Shown piece by piece: positions 12,813 to 25,138 of a DNA stretch of 64,000 nucleotides. The stretch spans positions 2,604,001 through 2,668,000 of the forward strand of contig JBBMOL010000012.1 of NCBI GenBank assembly GCA_037954665.1, written 5' to 3'. The stretch is from Laguncularia racemosa (taxonomy: Eukaryota; Streptophyta; Magnoliopsida; Myrtales; Combretaceae). The notes beneath the pieces were generated by a model. The model ran no database searches, was not told the DNA's origin, and saw only the letters and a list, made by a program, of their open reading frames with translations. The first letter of the stretch is position 1. Each line of letters begins with the position of its first letter. The position numbers were made by a program, and so were the translations under genes.

Positions 12813-15800
12813 ATGTTACGATCACTCTGCACCAAATTCCCTCTAAAACCAAACCACCATTCTTATGTCCTCCAAGTAAGTGAATTTCTTCTTCTTTCAA
12901 TTTTAGACCTCAAAAACCCTACATTGTCAACATTTTCTTCAACCATCCTTTTTTTTTTTTTAATTTGTTGCAGAGGCAACTACACGGTAGAAACAGGAAG
13001 GCCAAAGAGCTTATTGCAAGAGGTTGGAGTGCTTTACAAGAAGTTGATCGTGTCATTGACTATTGCGAACTCAATGATCGCCGTTTAATTCCTCTTCTCA
13101 GGGTATAATTTCAAATACCCTTAGTTGTATTGCCTTGTAGTTACTTATACAATGCGGTGCTTTTCATTAATTATCGCAGAACGGCGTGTAATTTATTTAG
13201 AGCTATAGTGGTTTTTGGGTGTTTGATGCCCATTTAGTGCATGTTCGGCACTCCATTTTAGTTTCATTTGGATTAACAGTGAAGCATCTCACCAACTGTG
13301 ATGTGTTTTATTTTTTTTCAGCTTTGGTTTTATAACCAGATATTTGTCTGAGTTACACTCGAATCGAATGCAAATATGAAATCATATGAAGAACTTAAGA
13401 AATTGGATAAAAAATTAGACGAAAATTGGATAGCCAAATTTTATCCTTCTGCTAGGTTCTTTGCTTGTAGAGGCATTGATTTTGGCGGATTTAGGTTTCA
13501 TAGCTTAAACAATTAGGGAATTGTGCATAAATATAGCATCTTTAGGCAGTTCAGTTACCTAGAAATAAAACAGTTCGTTTTATGGGGTGTCCCAGTAACA
13601 ATTTATTACTTACTCCCAGGCAGCTGATTTGGAGAAAATAATTGCATCACTAGAGCAACAATTTTGGATTTTTAGTTTGGATGAGGCATAAAGATCACTT
13701 TTGGAATATGAAGTGTTTAAGTGCTAAAGGAATGTGGTGTGGATTAAGTATCTGAACTTGATGATTTAAGAATTGGTTGCTTCCAAGTTCCATTTCTGTT
13801 GGAATTCAGTCAAGTGATATGATGATGCTTTTCCATAATTGATTTAGACATGGCTCTTTTACAAAAAGCTTATTGCTTTTCCCGTGTATCTCATTATAAG
13901 AACAGTGGTGTAGTTGGGTGAGTATTATTGTAGTATATACAAACTTATGGCAAAAACCCTTGCAAAGCAAAGCCACTTTTTAATATTACCATTTAACATT
14001 GTCTCCCTTCTCCATATACTTGAACAACTTTTTTCCAATTTATTACTGTTTGAAAGAAGTGCTTAATGTTGCCTTTTGAATTTTAGTTATGGTCAGAGGG
14101 TTTTTCGGAGATGTTTGCTCTGCTTATTTGGTATATTTACACGCTGTGCTAATTTATATTTGTTATTTTATTTTGTGGTGCAACTTTTGGAAAGGCGGCA
14201 AAGGAAAATTTTGAGTTGGCTCTTGAGGCTGACCCTTTGAATACACGTGCAAGATGTTGGTTGGCTAAACTCCATCTGAAGTATCATGTTCCAGGGAAAT
14301 GTCAAGCTGTGTAAGAGAATACTTTTCTGCACTCTTGCTCTTAGTTAGCACTACTGACGTATAGTTGCACCACATTTTATGGGAATTCCTCAGATTATTT
14401 AAGAGAATGATTGTTTTTGGCCAAACATTTAGGAGAATGAATTTTTTAAACAATCAGGATGATGCTGATATGGGAGAAAAATTCATCTCAACATGACATA
14501 TTGTGGTCAAGTTCAACATGGTATAATTACCTGAAAAAATATCATTTTAACATGGTATAGCTATAAATCATGGGTAGATGTACTATCTCAGATGTTATAT
14601 CTGCAAAAAAAAAAAAAAAAAAAAAAGAATAATACTTGTTTATCCACAGGTTCTCTTTTCTTTCTTTTTATATTGATATCTTGAATGGATATGTTAAAGT
14701 TAAAGGAAAAAATATTTGTTCTTTCTTTTGGTTTCTCACACATTAACAAATTTTGATGAGATCAATTAATTATTGGCCATGACTTCCTTGCTTGTGCTTT
14801 TGCTTTATGGTAGGGGTGCTGCTTTGTTAGTGGAGTCTGCCAATATGGGTGATCCTGAAGCACAATATGAATTGGCTTGTCACTTGAGGGTTGGGGTGAG
14901 CACTTTTATTTGACTGCCATGCCAAATTTCATTCTATGTAACCGATTGATGGACTTTTGTTTTAGAGTCATTCTTCAAGAGGATAAATTTAATATTTATC
15001 ACTCTTTTTTTCCTTACCTCCTAACAGCATGAGAACTTCTCATCTGATCAACAAGCTTTCTATTATTTGGAGAAGGCAGTGGACCAGGTAGGTATCAATC
15101 AGTGAGATGTACATTAAGTTTCTTTAGATAGCATCTGAATCTCACTAGAGCTTGCTGTTCGTTAGATGCATTCTGGTGCTCTTTACCTTCTCGGAACTGT
15201 ATTTATGACAGGAGACTGTGTGAAGCAAGACATGGCCTCAGCAATGTGGTGTTTCCATAGAGCCTCAGAAAAGGTTATTTATTGTTCTTGAAGTTCTGTT
15301 GTGGTAGCTTTAGGTTAACATAATATATCATATGTGGTTGCAGACAAGCCTTCTTAGTTATGAGCACTGGTCAAAATACTTGTTGATCCCAAGAGTACAA
15401 TTTTTAGAATTTTCTAATTAGTTTTAGGATTACCATTAACTTCGTAAGATATGAAAGTTAGAAACCAAAAGATAGTAAATAAGCATGCATCTGAAATCAA
15501 GGAATGAGTGTTAAGAACAATAAAGATTACAAGTTGATATTTTAATGAATTTCACCACTTGCATCTATCCCCATTCTTAAGTTACCCTAAGTTTTAGAGC
15601 AGATTTAATCACCAAATTTGGAAGCTAACCCTGTGAGTATTTTGTTAGATGTTGTTACAATTCCTAGTGTTATAGACATAAACAAAAAGCTCGAGACATA
15701 TCCACTTAAGTCTTAATCCCTGCTTTGCTGAAAAAATGAGCCTGAAAAATTTTACAAAATCGACTTTACACCTTTGAATCAATTGCATAAGGCCTAACAA

Positions 15801-18800
15801 ATGCCCCACAAATATTTTTATGATCCAGATTTTATTTTAAGTGGTCGCTCTCTGAAACAAATCTCAAATTCAATTAGTTTATTCATAGTTCTCATACTGA
15901 ATATAAAAGGACCTCCTGGAGCACTTCACTGTGCTGTTAGGTATGATCCTCGTGGTTCCTTATGCCATTTTGTATCAATGAGAAGACAAGGAATGGAATC
16001 ACAATTTTGTGTCCAATTTTTCTTTCCATCTCTGGATTATTTTTAGAAGTAGGAGTACCTATTCCTTAAGAACAAGGATTCTGACTTGAAATGGAACTTT
16101 CATTCTAGGTTTTAAGGGCCCACACTGATCAACTCATTCTAGCTCATTAAAATGAAGTTACTACTTCAACCTTGTCCAGCTATGCTCTAAATTGATGTAT
16201 TTCTTAGAAACAATTATATTTTAATACAAGAATTCGACACAAATTTGATAAATCTGCCAAAAGCAAATATAGAAATTAAATTTTTTATGTCAAGCAGCTT
16301 TGAATTCATTTACAGCATGATGATATTGAACCTGTTAGGAGTAAAGAATCTTGAGAACGAACTGCCAGCATAAATTCCATGTATTTTTCCCAAAGTCCAT
16401 ATTATTATAATCAATATGCTGAGATGCCATGCATGCATTCAATCCCCTTATTTTCTTTTTTTTTTTTTAATGTAGTTTCACATATGTATAATTATATAAT
16501 CTTTGCGTACTTTATTGTATATATTTCACATTAAATTTATTTGCTAATTTTATAATATGCAAAACTAACATTTAATCATATAGATATCCCTCAAATCATT
16601 ATGAATTGGTTAATAAATGCCCATGTATTGACTTATGGCATGAGCCACGAAGTAATAACTTTGTAAGCACTTCTCCAGGGACATGTTGGTGCTGCCATTG
16701 CTTATGGATCTCTCCTCCTGAGAGGTTAGCTATATGGAAGTGCTTTATCTGTTTTGAGTTCATAATTCTAGAAGTTGAAAGATTATCTGCCTGAATCCCT
16801 TCTTGTAATGTTTAGCTGATGCGGACCAGATCATATTATTTATAGAAGTCTTGTATCCTTACCTTTTTATTATTCAGTACTGTGCCTCCAAGTTGGCATC
16901 TAATTTTTTAGTGTCCGGATTTAAGATTGACCTTGTGTTTAGTCTAAGAGCTCTGTAGGAAGTCCTTTCCTATGAGTTCAAGTTCAATCATTGATTTTGG
17001 AACAAAGAGATCTTGAATTTGATTTGGTGCCTTAATACCTATTTGAGTTGCATCCATTGAGGAATGGACTCCTGGGATCAAGAAGAAACAGAAAATCTCC
17101 ATTTTTCTATGTCTTGGTTTGCCCTAGTGAGAAAAGTTAGGAAAAGAAGCCTTGCACATGAAAATTTATGTGATGGAAGGTTTTGTGTTAAAGGCCTGGT
17201 TTATAGATTTAGTCACAAGGTTTGACACGTTTGTTTGGTGGAACGGAATAAGATAGGAATAAATTTAGTTAAGGAATCAAATAGACAAGTAATAACTATT
17301 ACTTTCTTTGGTTGTAACTAAGATGACATTAATAATATATTATAAATATATATTTAAAAAGGCCAATATACGCTTTGCTCTAATTTGGCTTGAATGCTGA
17401 GTTAGTATCTCATAGGTTGCATATAGAAAATTCCCCAAATATATGTATATATTAGGGAAAAAAAAAACAATGAATTGCTCCTTTAGTCTCATAAAGGAAT
17501 TGCAATTCTTTATATGACAGCAATTGGAATTTCATAGAATAGCTATTCATCCTACCAAATGTAGTGATAGCTGGTAAAGGAAGAATAGCTATTCCATTCT
17601 ATTCCTGGAAACACTTCTAGGATGAGTGATCTATTAGGAAATAGTTGACACCATCCAATAGATAAAACTGGGCAACATATCATGTCAAAGTAGACAATAC
17701 TTTGGTGTGTGGAATTTCTGATCATTACAAGTGGTATAAGAGAAGTTTACCAGCCGGAGCTATGGGATTTAAGTACCAAGCAAGGCAAAGTGCCGTAATA
17801 TATTTACCAAAAAAAAAGGTGCCATAATATGGGGCAACTTTTGAGCCTGTAAAGGAGCACCTTTAGAGTTCTTTTTGCTTGATGTGGTGCTGAACTTGTT
17901 TAACCAAATCAACATTATTGTGATATCTCTCAAATAGAAGGGGATGAAACTCTGATTATTGAGGCGCCTTTATTTCATCAGAACTTCAAAGTTAAGCATG
18001 CTCAATGGAAAAAGACTCCCCAGGATGGGTGGTGACCTCTTGGGAAACAGTTAGCACCAACATACAGTGACATATCATGCTAAAGTGGACAATAACTTGA
18101 TGTGTGGAGTTTTGGAAATTACAAAACGTGCTTTTAAGGTTTTTGGTAATTTGGGTTTTTGAGGATTCATTAAGGAAGGACCATTTGATCTCTTACAATA
18201 CTGGCTACTCCTAAACTACTTTAGATAAATTTTTGAATAACTTTTTGCATGTATTATTATTAATAATAGTAGCATATTTATACAAGCTTTTGAATCATTA
18301 CTTTTCCTAAATAAGAAATTACAAATAAGCTAATAATGTCTGCTGATATGAAAATAAATAACAAAATAATCTTTATTTCCTATTATGAAAGACATCAATG
18401 AGATGTTCTGAATATGATATGGCAATCTTATTGAGTTTGTAACCAAAGTTAGAGAAGAGCTAAGATGACCACATTAAATGGATGTTACTCGAATTCGGCA
18501 TACAAAACAAAAGGCTATGAAGATACTACTGGCATAGAGATCCTGACAACATCACATGGGCATTAGTGTTTTAACTGCCATGCTTGTGAGCTTTTCAAGT
18601 CTGAGGTGTGACTCCAATATGTGGAGAATGAGGGTTGGGATGCTAACATGCTATTCCTGAAACATCCATTAACTGGCAGTGTCTGGATATGGTAATGGAC
18701 TCGTGTCAAGACAATGATAAAGTGGGTCAATGATTCGATGTGGAGTTAGATATTGTCTATACTTCTTTTGTGCTTTTAGGAGAACAAATACTTATTTGTG

Positions 18801-19646
18801 TCTTAGGGTTTTTGCACTGTGTGTTTCAGAGGGAGCTTTGATACTATTAATTTTGTTCTTGGTGACTGTTCTTATTATATTCGAGAAAACTAAATGGAAG
18901 CTTATGTTTTGGTTGTCTAAGAAGGATATTGAAATTAGTGTTGGCCATGGGGTAGACCAGGATAGATCATACGGTTAGCACCATTATCCCACAGTAGAAA
19001 ATCCTTCTAGTGAATTCCATTTGGATGGACACTGTAGATTTTGATTTTTCCCTACCCAATGACCTATTCTAATTGAAATCAAATGATGGTTGACATTTGG
19101 CTAATCCCAAGAACGAGAAGACGAAGTAGCTGTTACTAAATTTGACTCGTCTCTAATTTTGTGGAAATGAGTCTATCAAGTCTAATTGCTGCTATTTTCT
19201 TTATATTCATTAGCTTGGATTGTTGTAAGTTTTTTTTTTTTTTCCTGCTATTCATTTGTTGGCAAAATTGTTGCTCTACAATATACTTTTCCTTTCTTGA
19301 GCTAGAATGATCTTCCAAACAAAACCAAAAATATTCCCTGAAAAAATGGCCTATAACTACTTTACTTTTTTTCTTTTCTTCAAACTTTTTATTTTGACAT
19401 GGCTCAGGTGTACAAGTTCCAGAACGTCTGACTAAATACTACACAAAGGGACCAGTTGCCCGAAAAACGAAGAGTGATGGCATTGACATGACGAATCCAG
19501 TGGAAATGGCAAGAAAACAGTTTGAGATGGCAGCAAAAGCAGGATGTAATCTCGGATTTAAATGGTTGAGTAGACTTGAAGAGGAAGAAAAACGATCACA
19601 ACAGAATGATACGCAAAAGAATACTGCTAATTTGGTAATTGCTTGA
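12813..19646 (+). CDS. TPR/Sel1-like repeat (HCP-like superfamily) protein
   Basis: Eight exons with GT-AG borders and consistent phase: 12813-12875, 12974-13102, 14195-14310, 14814-14895, 15028-15087, 15166-15273, 16679-16724, 19408-19646. The total is 843 nt, 280 aa. The N terminus (MLRSLCTKFPLKPNHHS) is basic with few acidic residues and could be an organellar targeting peptide. Exons 2-3 carry a TPR-like helix pair (AKENFELALEADPLN). Exons 4-8 carry Sel1-like repeats, visible as GDPEAQYELACHL, SGALYLLGTVFMTG, MASAMWCFHRASEKGHVGA and MARKQFEMAAKAGC. Sel1 repeats are alpha/alpha solenoids that mediate protein-protein contacts; the specific partner is unknown. Introns 6 and 7 (1.4 and 2.7 kb) are enlarged, and intron 7 contains a TRIM element. 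It is similar to uncharacterised plant HCP-like proteins, so no gene symbol is given. Confidence 0.85.
15274..16678 (+). other. Intron 6 of the Sel1-repeat gene
   Basis: 1405 bp, AT-rich, with no recognised element. An 81-codon open frame at 15801-16046 has no recognisable motif and is treated as chance. The acceptor at 16677-16678 is preceded by a short pyrimidine tract. Confidence 0.6.
17228..17562. mobile_element. Probable MITE in intron 7
   Basis: The left end (TTTGGTGGAACGGAATAAG) and the reverse complement of the right end (ACATTTGGTAGGATGAATAG) form an imperfect inverted repeat around an AT-rich interior. There is no ORF. Similar sequence rich in GGAATAGCTATTC occurs at about 35950-36075. 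Its right end abuts the truncated left LTR of the Cassandra-like element, as if one had inserted into the other. The superfamily is not determined. Confidence 0.4.
17615..18123 (+). mobile_element. Cassandra-like TRIM with 5S rRNA-derived LTRs (5'-truncated)
   Basis: The right LTR (about 17945-18123) contains a decayed 5S rRNA segment at about 17976-18050. CATCAGAACTTCAAAGTTAAG, followed by AGGATGGGTGG and CTCTTGGGAAAC, matches the 5S internal promoter (A box, intermediate element, C box). A second copy of the C-box part and the following tail (CAACATATCATG...AAAGT-GGACAAT...GTGTGGA) lies at about 17619-17729, 411 bp upstream. That copy ends TTACA and is followed by TGGTATAAGAG (17732-17742), a good match to the initiator-Met tRNA primer site. 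A purine run (AGAAGGGGA) precedes the right LTR. 5S-bearing LTRs with a Met primer site define the Cassandra TRIM family. The 5' part of the left LTR is missing, apparently next to a MITE. A possible third, very decayed copy is at 18640-18750. Confidence 0.68.
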
Positions 19647-20737
19647 AGATCTGCTGTGACATGTGATCCCCATAGTAAAGCTAGGACCAAGACATTTTAT
19701 GAGGGAAAGCTAGAGGATTGAGGTTCCACAAAATTCTAATTCAGTTCTTCTGTATATTCTCGCCTGCATCTTACACAAACTATTCGGCGTATTTTGTCTC
19801 TAGAATATTGGCAATAAAAGCAGTTAGAAATTATGTCATGCATAGATAGACCGAATTTAGTCATCCCAACACGATTACATGCTGATGGTCTTTTGTGCAT
19901 TCTTCCCATAGTCAACATGTGCAGCCAGGTTTAATTACAAAAAATTCTACCACAAACCACGTTGCCTATGGATTATACTTTTTGAGCTTTTAGATCTATG
20001 ATGTAACATAAAATGTGACGGGTCCAACCGATATGATCGCTAAAACTCTGTATCACATCGAACGGTGGCAGGCTAGGAACTTCCGTTTGTTACTGAAGCT
20101 CTCTGTTTCTCACTCTCCAATGTGCGCTGATGTTTTATAGATCTTGATATGTTTTTCTGGTCATCCTAAAACGCTACTTAATATGTTTACTTTTTTATTT
20201 TAATATATTCCAATATTTATTTCTTTGTATTTGTTCGATCTTACTCAGAGGTTGGATGCATATGCTGAAGGTGCTATTCTCTTTTTTCTTTATCATTTTC
20301 GTGAACTAATGTGTTTTATTCCTCCACTTTTGAGTTTACTTATGTTGTTTAAAATATAAAATTGAGTGTCGAGAGCGAAGTTTGCTTGATCGATTAACAT
20401 TGCATGTCAGTGGCGATCCAAATTGTATGGATCCAAGGTGTATTTTCTCAAGAAACGGAGAATCGTGCTCAGGTGTAAGGCCATCCTTTCCCTCTTACCT
20501 TTTCGCTTTAAGAAGACCTCACCCCACTTTGAAAAAAATGCCTACAACATTAAGCTTTTATATTTTATTCCTATCTCTTTCATTTTTATTTTATACCAAC
20601 TAAATAAAGTAATTAATATGTAATAATTATTATATATCTACTCTTTTTTGTGTCAAATATTATATATCTATTCAGTTCTTATTAAATTGCAATTCAAACT
20701 TTAATTATGTCATTCAACGAAGTAAATGGACTGTAGG
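19647..20737. other. 3' flank of the Sel1-repeat gene, then exon-like scraps
   Basis: The first few hundred bases are presumably 3' UTR. Two short stretches look like exons bounded by AG and GT: about 20250-20269, and 20411-20472 (encoding WRSKLYGSKVYFLKKRRIVL in one frame). They could be remnants of an intron-containing gene or pseudogene, or exons of a longer isoform. They do not form a complete gene here and I do not recognise the peptide. Confidence 0.25.
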
Positions 20738-21545
20738 TGTTAATGGTAATAAGGAACATATGTCAATTGTTATTGGTCAAAGTTAATTATTTTAATAAAA
20801 TAATATTATTAATAAATTTAACTAAATAATATTATAAAAATAATTTAAAAACTTGTAAAAGAAATTAAAAAAAAAAACAAGAAATTTTTCATTTTCTCGC
20901 CACTCATGGCTTGAAGGTGGCCAGTAATCATTAAGGGGGGTTGTGTACCCCTCCCCTTAAATGTGGTTGATGGCCACTTCCATACCATAATGGCATGGCA
21001 TGGAGAATAGCTACAACTACAAGAGGCCTTAAGTCATAACACACATAATAGGTTTTACTTGCAATGGTGGGTAGCTGCTTACCACTCTTAATTTAAAAAA
21101 AAAAAACAGAAAAGAAAATTAAGGGAGTAACCCAACAAGTCAAAATTGAGTAATGTGACCTATTAGCAACCAACTAGGTGTTTCCCTTAATTTTTCTTTT
21201 GTTTTTTTTTTTAAATTAAAGGATGGTAGATAACTACCTACCACTACCACTACAAGTAGATCACAATCTAAGGCTTCTTGTAGCCATTTTTCGAGCTAGA
21301 AGTGGTCGGCAACCACCTTGAGGGGTGACTTTGGTTGCATGACCCCCTGAGTGATTAACAACCATCCCTTGGTCATAGAGTAGATGAAAACGGGATTTTT
21401 ATTTTTGCTTTTTGCGATTTTTTATACCTTTTTTTCCCTACAGTTTTTGAAATTCTTAACATATTGTTTCATTAAGTTTTTATGATAATGTTATTTTATT
21501 ACTATAATGAATTTGGATAAATAACATTTTAACATGTGCCTATTA
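20738..21545. mobile_element. Large imperfect palindrome (foldback / MULE-like element)
   Basis: Two arms of about 350-400 bp are imperfect reverse complements around a centre near 21140. TTAATGGTAATAAGGAACAT at the left end pairs with ATGTGCCTATTAATTACCAT near the right end. AAGGTGG...TCATTAAGGGGGGTTG pairs with a CAACC...CCCCCTGAGTGATTAAC block, and TGGGTAGCTGCTTACCA pairs with TGGTAGATAACTACC. There is no ORF. The structure fits a non-autonomous foldback transposon, probably Mutator-like. Target duplications were not resolved. Confidence 0.6.
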
Positions 21546-23918
21546 ATTACCATTAATACTTAAGTTTAAATCATATGTCACCTCTTTATCAAAAAAAAAA
21601 AACACAAGTCACCTCTTTACGAAAAGTCAAAAGCATAGGTTGATTTCTTGTAATATTCCCTTACACTTATCTTATTTTATAAATATTAATTGATTTAGGT
21701 GTAATTAACTTAGTTGGTAACTTGGAGCACACATAATAACTTATATTTTCAATTTATATTATGGTATTGGTTTATTATTGTTAATTCCCATTCTTATATT
21801 TACCTTTTTTATGGAATTTATAGATATTTTATTGTTTAAATCATGAAGCTAAATAATTGAAATGCCTAAAAAAAAATAATAATAAATGAAGAGCAATTTG
21901 GTAATTTGATTTTTTGTTTCTCCAAACTTTTCAATGAGCATCATATAAATCTAAGATTTCGTCATTCTTATTCATTAGCCATTGACACAAAAGAAACCCT
22001 AAAGACACCTATTCCACTAAGGTTTGCTATTAGTGGTAAAGTAAGGAAAAGCCTAACCTCTAGATAATTTAGCAAGCTCTTCTTTCAGTTGTTGATTTAA
22101 ACTTATAGTCTATGACTTTAACTTGTATTTGTAATCCTATAGAGAATTAGAGGTAGGTTTGTTACAAGATCAAACAACAAAAGGTCAAGAAATCTCCTTC
22201 TCTTTTTTAGAATTTAATCAAAACTTTGCCTTAAACAAGAACCAAGGAAACCAGTTAAGGATTTTCAATCCCTTTCAAGAGATTATGGTTTTAAAGAATT
22301 TTGGGTAAGAGACCAAAAACCTAATTTTTTTTTCCTTTTGAATTTTTACCATGGAAACCTTAACGAAATTAAATCTAAGGGTTTATTGATGAATGTAAGG
22401 TGAAAAGCTTGTTTTGACATTAAAGGTTTTTCAACTAGTCCATGGCCTCGAACTAGCCCCTTAGTTGTAATCGATCAATCTTTGTTCTAAACCAATCAAA
22501 GCATTTTAAAGTGGTTTAATCAATTTTCCAAAACCTAATTTCATGTATTCAGTGGATTTAGCAATAACCAATAGTTTGTGATAGAAATAAATAATTTAAT
22601 TTTGATTTAAGTATGAGGAATTAAGCTTTTTTTTTTCATATTGGATTATAAGTGTTGAATTTTTAAGTTGTTGAGTTATTAAAGCTTTGGATGACAAACA
22701 TATAGCTATTATTGTTTATTGCTTGCACTTGTTAGCTTAAATAAAACAAGACTAATGAATATTCACAAATAATAATCACCATGTTGTTTGTGCTTGTTAT
22801 TGTGGGATGTGATCCAACTATAACCTATGTAAGCATTGACATGTGCTCTGATCTAAATTTTAGTCACTACAATTGTTGACGTGGGTTGTGGTCTAAAATT
22901 GTAATAAGTTTAGTTGTTAATGTGGGTTGTGGTCTAAAACTGTAATAAGTTTAGTTGTTGATTTTAATTGCAGTCAAAACTTTAATCATTTATTTTTTGA
23001 GTTACAGTTCATTATCTGTTTGAAAGTGGAATTTATGTTATTCAGATTTTTTTTTCAGATATATATTTCATTGGTTAGCTTATATTAATCAAATAATTAA
23101 TATGTTTGATGTTATATTTAGAAATTCTAAGCTTGTGTGCAAGTATTGCATATGTGTGTGTGCGCGCAGTATTTTCGTACTGAGTTTCATAACTCACCCT
23201 ATTGGAAAATTTAAAATTTTAGGTTGTTAGAATGTTAACAATGATTATGATGTATTTTGTGATGATTAAGGATTGTGATGATGATGGTGAAGATTCATTA
23301 CGAGTGTGTTCAGACACTAGAATTTTGTGAGAGAATGATTTTAGATGACCTTAGATGGTTGTAGTTTTGAAGTTATTATAAAGACTTATTTCAATTTTAG
23401 CTATTTTCAATAGGCCTTGTTATTTTGAATCTATGAGAGTTATATGAATTTAAGGTCACTTTTAGTAATTGTGAGATTTGGATTTTGTTAAATATTTGTG
23501 ATATTTAGCAAATAGCTTTTGGGTATTCATGTTATGGTATGGATATGTGATGAAATGGTCATGTTTGTGCACGAGGCGTGACGATAATTATTTTACCATA
23601 ATCAAGTGCATGAATTGTAATCTAAATCAACTATGGAAGATTATGGTATATCTAGATAACGTAACTTCATATGTAATAGTTATTCTTTATCTGAATGGCT
23701 TATCTACTTTGCTTTATGTTTCTTTATATGTGATATAAACTTTTAAATTTAATTTTTTATAGCTAGTATTTCTATTTGATGATTTTTTTTCCATATTTCT
23801 TTTATTTAGATACATGCATGGTTTCAACATTGACTTAATTATTAATTCTCCTTGAAATTCAAATAAATATTATCTTTGCTAAATCTAGACTTAAAATTTT
23901 CCCAAATCACAATGTAAG
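21546..23918. other. Intergenic, AT-rich, local tandem duplication
   Basis: No gene is visible. 22873-22960 holds a tandem pair of a 50-60 bp unit (GTGGGTTGTGGTCTAAAA...TGTAATAAGTTTAGTTGTT). A short TG/CG microsatellite lies at about 23153-23167. The rest shows no structure I can name. Confidence 0.4.
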
Positions 23919-25138
23919 TGTCATGGGACGAGAGGTTTACCCTATTGGAATGCATGTGCGACACTTGACCATCCATCAAATTCCATCTTTACTTAATTCT
24001 ATATGATGAGCCAGTCTTCTATTCTCTATGCTCGTAAGTCTGTTTTGGGCCAATCCTTCATGATAGGAGAGCCATCTCAGCTATGTCACAATCCTCTATA
24101 TGTTTGAGAGGATAAACTATTCTCATTAGTTTTAACCTACCATTGCCTGATTAGGAGAGTAGTATAAGCTCCGGACCAATTTACTCATGGGAGGTTACAC
24201 TTACTTTCAAAGTATCCCTACTCCTAAAACAAACTATTGTGTTGATGCTACTTGCTACACTGCGACTTAAGTTGATCCATCCATCTTAGCTCCAAGGTCA
24301 TGAATAGTGGCCTTCTCCTGCATTTAAATTTATGATGCCCTTGTTATAAGGTCAATTTGTTGCCACTACTCTCACCCAAATATTGCTAACCCCTCAATCC
24401 ATTGCAAAGCTCAACCGGAATTAATCATCTCTACCAAAGCTTCAGGCTTTCACACTCCCTCAAGCCCTCACCCCTTTCTGCATCCTTCGATATTGCTTCT
24501 TGCTAAGTTACCTAACGGCACAATGAACCACTATAGCACTTTTTTGAAGATTTGGGTATATTCTCATTTTAATTTGGCACATGACACAATTTTCCTTTTA
24601 GCAATGACGTTCTCCCTTTAACGGCTACTCATTCTTTTGAGCTTAACCTATGTGTGTCCATTTGCCAAGAATTACCCATATATTAAACGTGTTGGGTAAT
24701 ATTTAGGTAGCATGATGTAACTAGAATTTTAAATTTGATGCCACTTCTTATAGGATGGGAGTTTCACCTATTTTAGAGTGTCCCTATGGCACTCAACCAT
24801 CCATGGATTTCCACTTTTACTTAATTTCTAGATGGCCAATTTGTCTTCGCTTTCTTGTCTTCCCATGTCTATTATGAGCCTATCCTTCTCTAAGGAGAGC
24901 TATCTTGGCTTTACCATAATCCCTATATGTTTAAGAGAATCAACTATTCTAGTTTTGCCTTGTCATAATCTCATTATGATAGTGACAATGGCTCCCAACC
25001 GATTTACTTATGTGAAGCAATAATCACCTTTAAAGTATCTCTACTTCCATAACAAACTACCTTGTTGATGTCAGTGGCTATATTGCAAGCCTAAATTGAT
25101 CCCTCTCCATTGGCTCTAAGGTCTTGAATCATAACGCA
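23919..25138 (-). mobile_element. TRIM retrotransposon, copy 1
   Basis: Direct repeats of about 393 bp at 23919-24312 and 24746-25138 flank a 433 bp internal region without coding capacity. On the minus strand the LTR nearest the primer site (24746-25138) is followed by TGGCATCAAA (24736-24743), a decayed initiator-Met primer-binding site. The two LTRs share phrases such as ACTTGACCATCCAT / ACTCAACCATCCATG and AGTTGATCCATCC / ATTGATCCCTCTCC. Size, non-coding interior and primer site fit a TRIM. It is the same family and orientation as the copy at 26214-27468. Confidence 0.65.

Noticed and set aside
17976..18050. A 5S rRNA gene
   Set aside because: Only part of the 5S sequence is present, with insertions in the C-box region, and it sits inside a TRIM LTR with a primer site. 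It is a retroelement-borne relic, not a functional 5S gene.
18640..18750. Third copy of the Cassandra-like LTR tail
   Set aside because: AAAGTGGGTCAATGATTCGATGTGGAG resembles the LTR tail, but too little else aligns by eye to call it a separate element with confidence.
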